NCBI RefSeq assembly: GCF_003862495.1
Contig: NZ_RRCH01000014.1
Coordinates: forward strand, 62,001-126,000
Source: Halocatena pleomorpha
GTDB lineage: Archaea > Halobacteriota > Halobacteria > Halobacteriales > Haloarculaceae
Direction of reading: 5' to 3'
DNA: 64,000 nt
Position numbers and translations under genes: made by a program. Below are positions 9,032 through 16,932 of this stretch, piece by piece. The stretch's first letter is position 1, and the number at the start of each line of letters is the position of its first letter. The notes below the pieces were generated by a model. The model searched no databases. It had not been told where the DNA came from and saw nothing but the letters and a program-made list of their open reading frames with translations.

Positions 9032-10411
9032 ATGACGAGCACACTACCCAAAGACCGGCCCCCTGGTCCACGAAGGATGCCATTGATCGGAAACGCCGGT
9101 CAAGCAGGTCGAGGATTGTTGGCGTTCCTGACTGAGAACGCACAGACGTACGGTGATGTCGTCTACTTCGAGATTGTCAATGAACCGTTTTATCAACTCA
9201 CACATCCCGATGACATCGAATCCGTACTCATAGAGCGCAACCAGCAGTTCAGCAAAGGTCGCCTGAATCGGGAGCTACTCGCCCCGGTTCTCGGCACTGG
9301 ATTGTTCACCAGCGAGGGCGAGACGTGGCGGACTCGACGACATCTCATCCAGCCGTTGTTCCATCCCGACCAGATTGCGATGTACGGGGATATCATGACT
9401 GAGTGTACCGAGCGACTGCTGGATGAGTGGATGGATGAAAAGCGAATCAACGTCCACGACGCGATGAAAGAACTCACCCTCGAAATCGTCGCCCGGTCGC
9501 TTCTGGGAGTGGACTTGCAGCAAGATATCGAGACTATTGGACGAAACCTCGACATCGTTCTCGAATACATCGATAGTACCTCGAATCTCCTTCTGCCGTC
9601 ATGGGCACCGACGCCCGGAAATCGACGGTACAGACGAGCAGTCACCGAGTTAGAATCCATCGTTGAACGGATCATCGACGAACGACGTCCCGAAGCAGGC
9701 GGTGACGATGTTGTGTCGAGGTTGGTCGCAGCCGAGGACGAACACGGTGAACCGATGAGCACTCGGCAACTTCGAGACGAGGTCATGACGTTCCTTATCG
9801 CCGGCCACGAAACGACTGCCGTCACCCTGACGTACACGCTGTACCTGTTAGCCACACACCCTCTCATCGAACAGCGCCTTGTTGAGGAGTTAACAACCGT
9901 TCTCGATGGTGAACCGCCATCGGTGGGCGAGGGAAACGAGCTTTCATTCACCAATCAGGTGATAACGGAGTCGATGCGACTGTTTCCCCCGGCAAACCGC
10001 ATCCACCGCGAACCGGTGGCAGACGCCGTTATCAGCGGTCACCGGATCCCCGAAGGTGCGACAATCGTGCTTCCCCAATGGGTTGTCCATCGGGATTCGC
10101 GATGGTATCCCGATCCGCTCGCGTTTCACCCCGAGCGGTGGTCGGAGGAGTTCCGAGCGGCGCTTCCACGACTCGCGTATTTCCCGTTCGGGACGGGACC
10201 GCGACGGTGTATTGGTGACCGGTTCGCTCGCCTAGAGGCGACGCTCGTCCTCGCAACGATCCTACAGCGGTACCACCTGGAACTTCCCCCAGAGATGTCA
10301 CTCGAAGTGGAAGCAGCGGTCACCACACGACCGAAACAGTCACTTTGGATGAACGTCTGGGAGCGGGACGGGTACTCCTCTGACGCCGTACGCAGGTCCA
10401 AAACAGGATAG
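9032..10411 (+). CDS. Cytochrome P450
   Basis: Heme-thiolate monooxygenase of 459 aa. It shows the proline-rich N-terminal KDRPPGPRRMPLIGNAG, the I-helix oxygen-activation motif AGHETTAVT (about 256), the K-helix ExxR motif in ITESMRLFPPA, the PERF-like FHPERW, and the heme-binding loop FPFGTGPRRCIGDRFA with the ligand Cys at 393. There is no membrane anchor or signal peptide, so it should be cytoplasmic and use a ferredoxin/reductase electron supply. It resembles soluble CYP102/CYP174-like P450s known in haloarchaea. The substrate cannot be told from sequence. The Bat-like regulator is divergent upstream and a GlpA-like FAD enzyme follows 102 nt downstream, but an operator-like repeat between them suggests separate control. 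Confidence 0.94.
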   Translation: MTSTLPKDRPPGPRRMPLIGNAGQAGRGLLAFLTENAQTYGDVVYFEIVNEPFYQLTHPDDIESVLIERNQQFSKGRLNRELLAPVLGTGLFTSEGETWRTRRHLIQPLFHPDQIAMYGDIMTECTERLLDEWMDEKRINVHDAMKELTLEIVARSLLGVDLQQDIETIGRNLDIVLEYIDSTSNLLLPSWAPTPGNRRYRRAVTELESIVERIIDERRPEAGGDDVVSRLVAAEDEHGEPMSTRQLRDEVMTFLIAGHETTAVTLTYTLYLLATHPLIEQRLVEELTTVLDGEPPSVGEGNELSFTNQVITESMRLFPPANRIHREPVADAVISGHRIPEGATIVLPQWVVHRDSRWYPDPLAFHPERWSEEFRAALPRLAYFPFGTGPRRCIGDRFARLEATLVLATILQRYHLELPPEMSLEVEAAVTTRPKQSLWMNVWERDGYSSDAVRRSKTG

Positions 10412-10426
10412 TCACTAAGTGGCTAC

Positions 10427-10451
10427 ATGGATAATGTGGATTATTATCCAT
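10427..10451. promoter_or_regulatory. Perfect inverted repeat, candidate operator of the GlpA-like gene
   Basis: ATGGATAAT (10427-10435), a 7-nt spacer, then ATTATCCAT (10443-10451): nine perfectly paired bases on each arm. It lies just after the P450 stop and 62 nt before ATG 10514. The low stem stability and A/T content favour a dimeric regulator site over a terminator. Confidence 0.5.
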
Positions 10452-10513
10452 ATCAATCCATCAGCTTACACAATCGGCAACGAAGTAATACGGCTACCGT
10501 TCGAAAACCCAGT

Positions 10514-11743
10514 ATGGGACTGGAGACAGACGTACTGATCATCGGCGGCGGGGCAACCGGGACCGGTGTTGCCCGTGATCTCGCAATGCGCGGACTCGAC
10601 ACGATTCTCGTCGAAGAGGGAGCGCTTTCGAGTGGCACCACAGGTCGATCGCACAGTCTGCTTCACAGTGGGGCGCGATACGTGCCTGATGATCCTGCCA
10701 GTGCTGAGGCATGTGTTCAGGAAAACCAAATCCTAACGGAGATAGCCGGACATTGCGTTGACAACACCGGTGGATTGTTCGTCCAGCTCACGGGCGACAG
10801 TGAGGAGTATTTCGAGAGGAAAGTTCAGGCGTGCCACGATCACGGCATCGAGACCGAGGTGTTGTCGGGAGAGGCAGCCCGGAAAACGGTCCCAGCGCTC
10901 TCATCGGATGTCGAGCGCGCTATCCGGGTTCCTGATGGTGTGATCTATCCCTCGCGACTCACGGCGGCCACCGCTGTGAGTGCTCGCGAGCACGGGGCAA
11001 AAATCACTACCCAAGCACCACTCACCGATCTTCACGTCGCGAATGACCGAGTCACGGGCGGAACGATCAGTCTTGAAAATGGCACGACGGAGACGATCGA
11101 CGCTGCTCACGTCGTCAATGCGACCGGTGCATGGGCCGGGGCAGTTGCCAAGTTAGCCGATCTTGACGTCGGTATGCGCCCGAGCAGGGGTGTGATGGTC
11201 GTGGTGGAATTCGACGGACTCGATACCGTCTTGAACCGCTGTCGCTCCCCAGCAGACGGTGACATTATTGTTCCACACGACGAACGAGTGATTCTCGGTA
11301 CGACCAGTGAGAAAGTTACCGATCCGGACGATTATCCAAAGGAAGACTGGGAAGTCGACCGCGTGCTCGAAGAGTGTACAGCCATGCTTCCGGAGATCAA
11401 CGCGGATCAGATACTGCGAACCTACTGGGGGGTCAGACCACTCTACGGCCAACCGACAGAAACGGACGACGAACGCGACATCTCACGAGGGTTCACGCTG
11501 CTCGATCACGCAGAACGAGACGACACTGCCGGGTTCACTAGCATCGTTGGTGGGAAGCTCACGACCCACCGACGGATGGCTGAGGCCGTCAGTGACCACG
11601 TCTGCGATCGACTTGGCGTCACTGCCGAGTGTCACACGGCCACAGAGCCATTACCTGGGAGCGATGATCCGTCCGTGCTCGATAGATTTGTCGAGGAGTT
11701 TGGGGGTTCGGTTCCCTCCGACGCGGACGTTGTCGACATCTGA
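10514..11743 (+). CDS. GlpA-like FAD-dependent glycerol-3-phosphate dehydrogenase (short form)
   Basis: FAD-dependent oxidoreductase of the DAO/GlpA family, expected to oxidise glycerol 3-phosphate or a related hydroxy acid and feed electrons to the membrane. The dinucleotide-binding motif is DVLIIGGGATGTGVARDLAMRG, followed by EEGALSSGTTGRSHSLLHSGARY typical of glycerol-3-phosphate dehydrogenases. FAD-ribityl motifs NATGAWAG and TSIVGGKLTTHRRMAE are present. At 409 aa it ends where classical GlpA (about 540 aa in E. coli) continues into a BFD-like [2Fe-2S] domain, so it is either a short paralogue or truncated; GlpB and GlpC are not adjacent. ATG 10514 is preferred over ATG 10427, because the latter lies inside an inverted repeat and gives an atypical low-complexity leader. 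Confidence 0.85.
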   Translation: MGLETDVLIIGGGATGTGVARDLAMRGLDTILVEEGALSSGTTGRSHSLLHSGARYVPDDPASAEACVQENQILTEIAGHCVDNTGGLFVQLTGDSEEYFERKVQACHDHGIETEVLSGEAARKTVPALSSDVERAIRVPDGVIYPSRLTAATAVSAREHGAKITTQAPLTDLHVANDRVTGGTISLENGTTETIDAAHVVNATGAWAGAVAKLADLDVGMRPSRGVMVVVEFDGLDTVLNRCRSPADGDIIVPHDERVILGTTSEKVTDPDDYPKEDWEVDRVLEECTAMLPEINADQILRTYWGVRPLYGQPTETDDERDISRGFTLLDHAERDDTAGFTSIVGGKLTTHRRMAEAVSDHVCDRLGVTAECHTATEPLPGSDDPSVLDRFVEEFGGSVPSDADVVDI

Positions 11744-11859
11744 GTTGCGTGTCGCTGGCGTTCATATTCCCGACAAACCGGACACCGAAGGCGTCGATCG
11801 TGATTTTGGTGTCTCCGTTGTGATATCTTAGTAGGATTTGGGGGCTCGCCGGTGCGATC

Positions 11860-12309
11860 TTACCGGTCGGGATCGGCTCCGTTTTTCTGTGGCTCGATGC
11901 CTCGGTTTTCGATCAGACGAACAGCGATGTCCCCCGGATGTATCCGTTCTAACGCCAGTTCGATAAACGCTTGGTCGATCTCGTATCGTTTGTCGTTCCG
12001 TACATTATAGTTGTGTTTGAGCTGTCCTTTGGCATCATGCATTAGATCTTCGTATCCATACACCTCCGATTGCTGTAAGAACATCGCGAACTGCTCCCGC
12101 TCCCAAGACAGCGGACGGCTGTCTGCGATCGTCTCGGACTCGTCTCGTGAGTCATTCTGTTCTACATCCACGGTTTGAGACGTGTCCATCGGACCGTCCG
12201 GTGATACGGAGGCATCCTTAGATTTATTCGATCGACCTTTCGGTGCTTTTGGCTGGTGTCCTGCGCTCGTCTCACCGTCTTCGTCTACGAATTCATCGAA
12301 GTCACTCAT
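11860..12309 (-). CDS. Small partner protein encoded with ParA (candidate centromere-binding protein)
   Basis: Protein of 149 aa that I do not recognise by family. Residues 1-75 are acidic, Ser/Asp-rich and likely disordered; residues about 76-140 look helical and include SWEREQFAMFLQQSEVYGYE and KRYEIDQAFIELALERI. Its ATG at 12309 overlaps the ParA stop by the 8-nt ATGAGTGA, so the two are translationally coupled. By analogy with archaeal and bacterial partition cassettes, where an ATPase gene is followed by a DNA-binding adaptor, it is a candidate ParB-like or adaptor protein for the repeat region at 13.36-13.85 kb. That role is inference from position only; no classical ParB/HTH motif is seen. 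Confidence 0.6.
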   Translation of the reverse strand: MSDFDEFVDEDGETSAGHQPKAPKGRSNKSKDASVSPDGPMDTSQTVDVEQNDSRDESETIADSRPLSWEREQFAMFLQQSEVYGYEDLMHDAKGQLKHNYNVRNDKRYEIDQAFIELALERIHPGDIAVRLIENRGIEPQKNGADPDR

Positions 12310-13231
12310 CGAGAACACCCTCGCGCTCAACAATGCGAGCTAGTTCGTCTAAGTGCTGAAGCGTTAGTTGATCGTTGTTGCTTGTCGAACGTTTCGTTTT
12401 GATGTACCTCCCGAATGGCATCTGCTTTTCTTCTAATGCGTTTTCGAGATTCGAGTTTTTTCGTAATCCTGGCTTTGGAACCTCAATATCACCCCTATCG
12501 ATCGCCTCCCATTCCTCTGCTGGAATTCGTGCGAATGAGGGGAGATATTTTGAAAACTTGTCTGACCGGTTCAGACTCTCAAGGAGTCGTCGATCGGCTT
12601 TATCGTGTTTGATATACTCACTTATCATGTTCGGAACGATTGCGAGTATTTGGAAGTTGAGTTCGTCTGGCATCTCATTGATCACGCGTTTGTACGTTCG
12701 TTTGAACCCCGATCGATTCATGTCTCCCGGAGGGATGGGTATGATTGTCCTCGCAGCTGCCCCGTATGCAGCCCTAGCAATGTGGCTCCACTCACCGCCG
12801 CCATCCATGATGATGTAGTCGTAAGTGCCCTCTTCGAGCAGTGGCTGGATGAAGTTCTTCTTGAGAAGTGTAATACTGTTATCGCTAAGCTCGCTTTCGA
12901 GGGTGCTGAGCTTGACTGAGGCAGGAACGAAATCCCACTCCCAGTCTGTGGGATAGATATACTCTTCAAATCCTCCGTATTCGTGAATAACGATGTTCGT
13001 GAGATCATGCGTCGGATCTCCGAAAACGTCTGCGTATCCAAGGCTCTCAGTTATATGGCCGTTCGGATCAAGGTCCATGAAGAGGACGTCGTGCTCCCGG
13101 ACGGATAATCGATCTACGATATTGAGTGCCAGCAGCGATTTCCCGACGCCTCCTTTTAGCATGTTTACGCTGACTGCCTGACCAGTGATCGGTTCAATCT
13201 CTCCTTTGACTTCGTACGGTTTTGATGTCAT
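12302..13231 (-). CDS. ParA/Soj-family partition ATPase
   Basis: P-loop ATPase of the ParA/MinD superfamily, 309 aa, that normally drives segregation of plasmids or secondary chromosomes on nucleoid DNA. The deviant Walker A is MLKGGVGKSLLALN (about 24-37), followed by the A-prime motif LFMDLDPNGHITESLGY and Walker B YDYIIMDGGGEWS. The protein has no N-terminal HTH, so it belongs to the small, Soj-like type. A perfect palindrome 14 nt before the start (13245-13259) could mediate autoregulation, and the repeat-rich 13.36-13.85 kb region lies just upstream. It heads a two-gene operon with the small partner protein. Confidence 0.9.
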   Translation of the reverse strand: MTSKPYEVKGEIEPITGQAVSVNMLKGGVGKSLLALNIVDRLSVREHDVLFMDLDPNGHITESLGYADVFGDPTHDLTNIVIHEYGGFEEYIYPTDWEWDFVPASVKLSTLESELSDNSITLLKKNFIQPLLEEGTYDYIIMDGGGEWSHIARAAYGAAARTIIPIPPGDMNRSGFKRTYKRVINEMPDELNFQILAIVPNMISEYIKHDKADRRLLESLNRSDKFSKYLPSFARIPAEEWEAIDRGDIEVPKPGLRKNSNLENALEEKQMPFGRYIKTKRSTSNNDQLTLQHLDELARIVEREGVLDE

Positions 13232-13244
13232 AATTGAAATTGTT

Positions 13245-13259
13245 GATAACTGTGTTATC
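13245..13259. promoter_or_regulatory. Palindromic candidate operator of parA
   Basis: GATAAC-TGT-GTTATC is a perfect 6-bp inverted repeat with a 3-nt spacer, ending 13-14 nt upstream of the parA start at 13231. The position fits an autoregulatory operator for a ParA or partner protein. Confidence 0.5.
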
Positions 13260-13459
13260 TCTTCATAGTGGACAATTCTGAACGATTTGGCCCATATGAT
13301 GACGTATTATGGAGTTCAAAGATAAAGCTTTGTCAGACATAAGTCAGAGAAGTGAACATAGTTGGCTGACCAAGCGTATAATAATAGCTCCACCCTGTTA
13401 GCGACGTTAGCAAACTCTGCTTAGATAGCTAAGTGGACTTAGTTGGCTAACTTAGCAAA

Positions 13460-13486
13460 GTGTTCACTGCGGCAGTCGGTGAACAC
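13460..13486. repeat. Inverted repeat inside the iteron region
   Basis: GTGTTCAC (13460-13467), 11 nt, then GTGAACAC (13479-13486): perfect 8-bp arms of a sequence class different from the TTAGCTAA elements, suggesting a second protein-binding site. A related half-site AGTGAACA occurs at 13351. Confidence 0.45.
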
Positions 13487-13720
13487 CACTCCGTCACAGG
13501 TTTGGCGTGGTACCTCAAGCGATCAACACGGATCTAAGTCTGTTAACAGCAGACCGACACCAAACTATGCAGAGTTAGCTGACTCAGTAAACTTAGCTCA
13601 CAAATGTATGTTCGGTACCGTACCGGACTGACCATAGTGAATTCGGAGTCTCACGCGTCGAAGGTGCTCAGCAAGCGCTTCGTGCGATCCGATAGAAGCT
13701 TTCGTCTTCTATAAACTTAG

Positions 13721-13742
13721 TTAGCTAAGCTAGCTTAGCTAA
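13721..13742. repeat. Perfect 22-bp palindrome in the iteron region
   Basis: The 22 bases 13721-13742 equal their own reverse complement; they are two TTAGCTAA-type units meeting at a central AAGCTAGCTT. Flanks (CTTAG before, GTTAGC after) continue the repeat, making this the strongest site of the array. Confidence 0.6.
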
Positions 13743-14038
13743 GTTAGCAATCTAAGTAAACTCCGGCTAGTTGGCTATTCTTGCTAACAGAGCTAAGCAA
13801 ACCATGTATGTTGAGATAGTGGGCCATGCTTAGTTAGCTCATTTGGCTTATTTTTGGTTCAAACTCTATCGTTTTCGGCAACGGCAAACAGCTCATCGCT
13901 CAATACGAAGTCGTACAGTAGGGTTTCGACAATTGAGATCTCATTCCAGTTTTTTCCAACCACATACCGAGTGTTGTTTACAACATACTCAACTATTGTC
14001 CGGAATATTAATATAGGAAGGAAAAATACAACATTAAT

Positions 14039-14638
14039 ATGCGACACACATCGTATGTTAGTCCGACCCGACGAGACGTTCTCAAGCGCATTGGAGCAAT
14101 TGGCGGGGCTGGTCTCAGTGGAGTGACGCTAGCGAGCGGCACCGCTGTGGCGAAGCCGACCGTCGACTGGGAGCCAGCCGATTCGAGCAACTTTACCGGC
14201 GGAAACAGAGGGGCAGACGACATCAACTGGATCATCGTCCACGTGGTTCAGGGTTTAGCCAGTAGCGCGGTTAACTGGTTCCAGAACCCTGACGCAAACG
14301 TCAGTGCTCACTACACTGTCGCCAAGAATGGTCATCGCTATCAAAGCGTTAGCGATATGAACATAGCATGGCACGCGGGGAATTGGGATTACAACCAGCA
14401 GTCGATCGGCATTGAACACGGAGGGTATGTCAGTGAGAGCTTCACAGCCGATCAGTATCAAAGTTCTGCTGCACTGACCAGTTGGCTCTGTGAGCAGTAC
14501 AACGTTCCGAAGCAACATCCAGCGGATCCAGCCACTGCTGGTGTTATCGGTCATGCACAAGTGCCCGGTAGTACCCATACTGATCCCGGGGCCAATTGGA
14601 ACTGGGGACACTACATGGATCTCGTTAGGTCTAGGTAA
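14039..14638 (+). CDS. Exported N-acetylmuramoyl-L-alanine amidase (Amidase_2 family)
   Basis: Zinc amidase that in bacteria and phages cuts the bond between muramic acid and the stem peptide of peptidoglycan. A Tat signal (SPTRRDVLKRIGAIGGAG, residues 8-25) is followed by an Amidase_2/AmpD-like domain of about 150 aa. Zinc ligands can be placed at H68 (WIIVHVVQG), H172 (GHAQVPG) and D182 (HTDPG), and the catalytic acid at E126 (SIGIEHGG). Archaea have no peptidoglycan, so the substrate must be foreign: lysis of competing bacteria or nutrient scavenging is inferred. TTAATATA near 14009 precedes ATG 14039 by about 25-30 nt. The next gene encodes a GH73 glucosaminidase, cutting the glycan strand instead. 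It directly abuts the parA repeat region. Confidence 0.9.
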   Translation: MRHTSYVSPTRRDVLKRIGAIGGAGLSGVTLASGTAVAKPTVDWEPADSSNFTGGNRGADDINWIIVHVVQGLASSAVNWFQNPDANVSAHYTVAKNGHRYQSVSDMNIAWHAGNWDYNQQSIGIEHGGYVSESFTADQYQSSAALTSWLCEQYNVPKQHPADPATAGVIGHAQVPGSTHTDPGANWNWGHYMDLVRSR

Positions 14639-14719
14639 CGATACGATCTTGCGGGCAGATACGCGTATGATAAAAAATTGGACTGGACGCAAGCGTGTGA
14701 GAATGGAACTCAAGTGTTC

Positions 14720-15283
14720 ATGACTAGTAATCTTACCCGACGGTCGGTGCTGAAAGCACTGGGCAGTACGAGTATTCTTATGGCTGGTAGCGTATCGTTT
14801 TCGTCTCGTCCCGCTGCTGCGTACACCATTGATAGCGATCTCAGGCGACCCGCTGATGTCACCGGAAGGCAGCTCAATGCGGCGGTTGGCGCGATGTCAC
14901 CGGGAAGTCCGTTGGTCGGTCTCGGAGACCCGTGGGTCGACGTCCAGGCCACCCGGAATATCAATGCGGTGTATATGGCTGCCCATGCAGCACTCGAATC
15001 AGCGTGGGGACGGAGCGATATTGCACAAGAGAAAAACAACATCTACGGATTTGACGCACGAGACATCTGTCCAGCTGAGTGCGCTGATGAGTACGACTCG
15101 TTCGAACAGTGTGTCCGGGAGGTGATGGAATACATCGATCGAGAGTATCTCACACCAGGAGGGACCTACTACGAAGGAGCCACGTTGCGCGGCATGAATG
15201 TCCACTACGCGACTGATCCACAGTGGGCAGAAAAGATCGCTGGCATCATGGACGATCTCGAAACCAACCTTCCGGACGGATAG
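14720..15283 (+). CDS. Exported GH73-like glucosaminidase (peptidoglycan hydrolase)
   Basis: Predicted endo-beta-N-acetylglucosaminidase of the FlgJ/LytG/Bax group, which hydrolyses the sugar backbone of peptidoglycan. From ATG 14720 a Tat signal (TRRSVLKALGSTSILMAG) is followed by the lysozyme-like domain with the catalytic Glu in AAHAALESAWGRSDIAQ (E93), then KNNIYGFDARD, a segment with a Cys pair (DICPAEC, residues 116-121), SFEQCVREVMEYI and TLRGMNVHYATDPQWAEKI, all typical of the family. Length is 187 aa. An in-frame start at 14678 would put 14 extra residues before the signal and is less likely. It lies 81 nt after the amidase on the same strand; the two would act together on one polymer. 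Function against bacteria is inferred. Confidence 0.87.
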   Translation: MTSNLTRRSVLKALGSTSILMAGSVSFSSRPAAAYTIDSDLRRPADVTGRQLNAAVGAMSPGSPLVGLGDPWVDVQATRNINAVYMAAHAALESAWGRSDIAQEKNNIYGFDARDICPAECADEYDSFEQCVREVMEYIDREYLTPGGTYYEGATLRGMNVHYATDPQWAEKIAGIMDDLETNLPDG

Positions 15284-15471
15284 TCCGTTCATCTCTGGTT
15301 CCGGTACATCGTCAGTGTCGTCTACAGTGCGCGTCGTACCATCCTCTTGTAGTGGTGCCTGTGGGCAGATAGACAGAACAAATGGGTCTAATACATCTCC
15401 TTTAACAATACTATCTGGTACGGATACATTTATATACAAGGCAATAAGTACAGGAAGTACTGACAGCATTG

Positions 15472-16932
15472 ATGACAGACAACAACTCCCATTCGACTTC
15501 CGAGTCGGACGGACGACAGGACAACATATCAATCGACCGCCGTGGATATCTGCAAACACTTGGAGCACTGGGCGTGCTTGGTGTCGGAACGACAGTAGCA
15601 GGCACCCCAACCGCCGCCGCGCAGGTGTCATCTGAACTACTTAACTACGATGGGCGCTCCGATGGTGCAGAATGGCGCGAGACCGCTCAAAAGCGCATCG
15701 AGGAAATTCGCAAGACAGACATCGAAGTCGAAGTGATCGGTCCCGGTGGTCAGCCAATGGACGAGGCCACAGTCGATATCGAGATGGCCGAGCACGAGTT
15801 CGACTTCGGCAGTGCTGTTTCGGTCAGCCACATCACCGGTGACGGCGAGGATGACGCGATCTATCGGGAGACGTTCCGTGAGAACTTCAACAAAGCCGTC
15901 ATCGAGAATGGGTTGAAGTATCCGTCATTCCTTGGACCGTGGGGCGACAGCAAAGCGGAAGCCAAGGCAACACTCGATTGGCTCAATGAGCATGATGTCC
16001 CCTCACGCGGACACTACCTAGTGTGGGAAGGATTCGACACCGCATCCGGTGGCGGTATGTCGATCGACGAGTCGGACTCCCGGTCGCCGGAGGAACTCCA
16101 ACAACTGATTGTTGATCGGATTCAGAATCACGCGTTGGATGTCGGAGACCGAGTAACAGAGTGGGACATGCATAATCATCCCATCTGGCAGAGCAACTTC
16201 CGTGACAGGGACGGACTCGGCTGGGATGCCGTCCTCGGGTGGTGGAACGCAGGGGAGCAGGCTACTGACGCCGATCTATACACCAATGAGATGGGGAATG
16301 TTGCTGGGGATTTCTTCCGGCAACAGCACTACGACTTTGTTAAACGACTCCTTGCGGATGGCGCCTCTGTCGATGGGGTCGGCTTCATGGGACACGTTCA
16401 GTTACCCAACGGTAACGTAACACCACCCAAAGAGATGCTTTCGACGTTCGATCAGTTCGCTAAGCTCGACCTGCCGGTCCTAATCACCGAGTTTGATGTC
16501 CAGATCGAACGTCGCAATGATGAGAAACAGGTAGACTGGCAGGTAGACTTCGTTCGAGACTTCCTAACGGCGGCGTTTAGTCACGAGGCCGTTGAAGGCG
16601 TCATGTCGTGGGGCTTTTGGGCCGGAGATCATTGGCGGCCAACGGGGGCGTACTATAATGAGGATTGGACCCTACGGCCACACGGTGAGAAGTATATGGA
16701 CCTCGTCTTCGATGAGTGGTGGACAGACGAGAATGGCAAGACCGACGATAACGGCCGCTACACCACGCGCGGATTCAAAGGAAGTTACAAGGTAACCGCA
16801 AAGAAGGGCTCCCTGTCGGGGGAGGATACTGTAACGTTTGATGATACAACTGAGACGGTGCGTGTCGAACTTGTTCCCCCCGGAAGGAACGATTCGAACG
16901 CATCCCCGAGCAAAAACTCAGAGGAGGAATAA
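15472..16932 (+). CDS. Exported GH10-like protein (xylanase fold, acid/base residue replaced)
   Basis: Tat-exported protein (DRRGYLQTLGALGVLGVG) of 486 aa with the GH10 endo-1,4-beta-xylanase architecture. A short beta-rich N-terminal part (about 55-110, VEVIGPGGQPMDEATVDIEM) precedes the TIM barrel, which contains KYPSFLGPWG, RGHYLVWE, TEWDMHNHP, VGFMGHVQ, LPVLITEFDVQ and GVMSWGFWAGDHW. The nucleophile is present (E340 in ITEFD). At the acid/base site, where GH10 enzymes have WDxxNE, this protein has WDMHNH, i.e. His236 in place of Glu. It may be a divergent GH10 with another proton donor, or a non-hydrolytic binder. The C-terminus (about 430-475) is a small beta domain. ACATTTATATAC at 15426-15437 is the likely promoter. 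Confidence 0.85.
   Translation: MTDNNSHSTSESDGRQDNISIDRRGYLQTLGALGVLGVGTTVAGTPTAAAQVSSELLNYDGRSDGAEWRETAQKRIEEIRKTDIEVEVIGPGGQPMDEATVDIEMAEHEFDFGSAVSVSHITGDGEDDAIYRETFRENFNKAVIENGLKYPSFLGPWGDSKAEAKATLDWLNEHDVPSRGHYLVWEGFDTASGGGMSIDESDSRSPEELQQLIVDRIQNHALDVGDRVTEWDMHNHPIWQSNFRDRDGLGWDAVLGWWNAGEQATDADLYTNEMGNVAGDFFRQQHYDFVKRLLADGASVDGVGFMGHVQLPNGNVTPPKEMLSTFDQFAKLDLPVLITEFDVQIERRNDEKQVDWQVDFVRDFLTAAFSHEAVEGVMSWGFWAGDHWRPTGAYYNEDWTLRPHGEKYMDLVFDEWWTDENGKTDDNGRYTTRGFKGSYKVTAKKGSLSGEDTVTFDDTTETVRVELVPPGRNDSNASPSKNSEEE

Larger units (their letters stand above)
13360..13850. repeat. Iteron-like array of TTAG(C/T)T(A/G)GCTAA elements (candidate centromere or origin)
   Basis: A gene-free region with at least ten related copies, on both strands, of a motif close to TTAGYTRGCTAA. 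Examples: AGTTGGCTGAC 13360, GTTAGC 13398 and 13406, CTTAGATAGCTAAG 13420, TTAGTTGGCTAA 13439 followed by CTTAGC 13451, GTTAGCTGAC 13574, CTTAGCT 13592, a dense block 13716-13748, TAGTTGGCTA 13768, TTGCTAAC 13781, AGCTAAGC 13791, TTAGTTAGCT 13830, TTTGGCTTA 13842. The repeats are irregularly spaced, unlike CRISPR. Position beside a parA operon makes a partition site (parS) or iteron-type replication origin most likely. No replication initiator gene is seen in the window. Confidence 0.65.

Noticed and set aside
13360-13850. CRISPR array
   Set aside because: Repeats are short, degenerate, on both strands and unevenly spaced; no cas genes are present.
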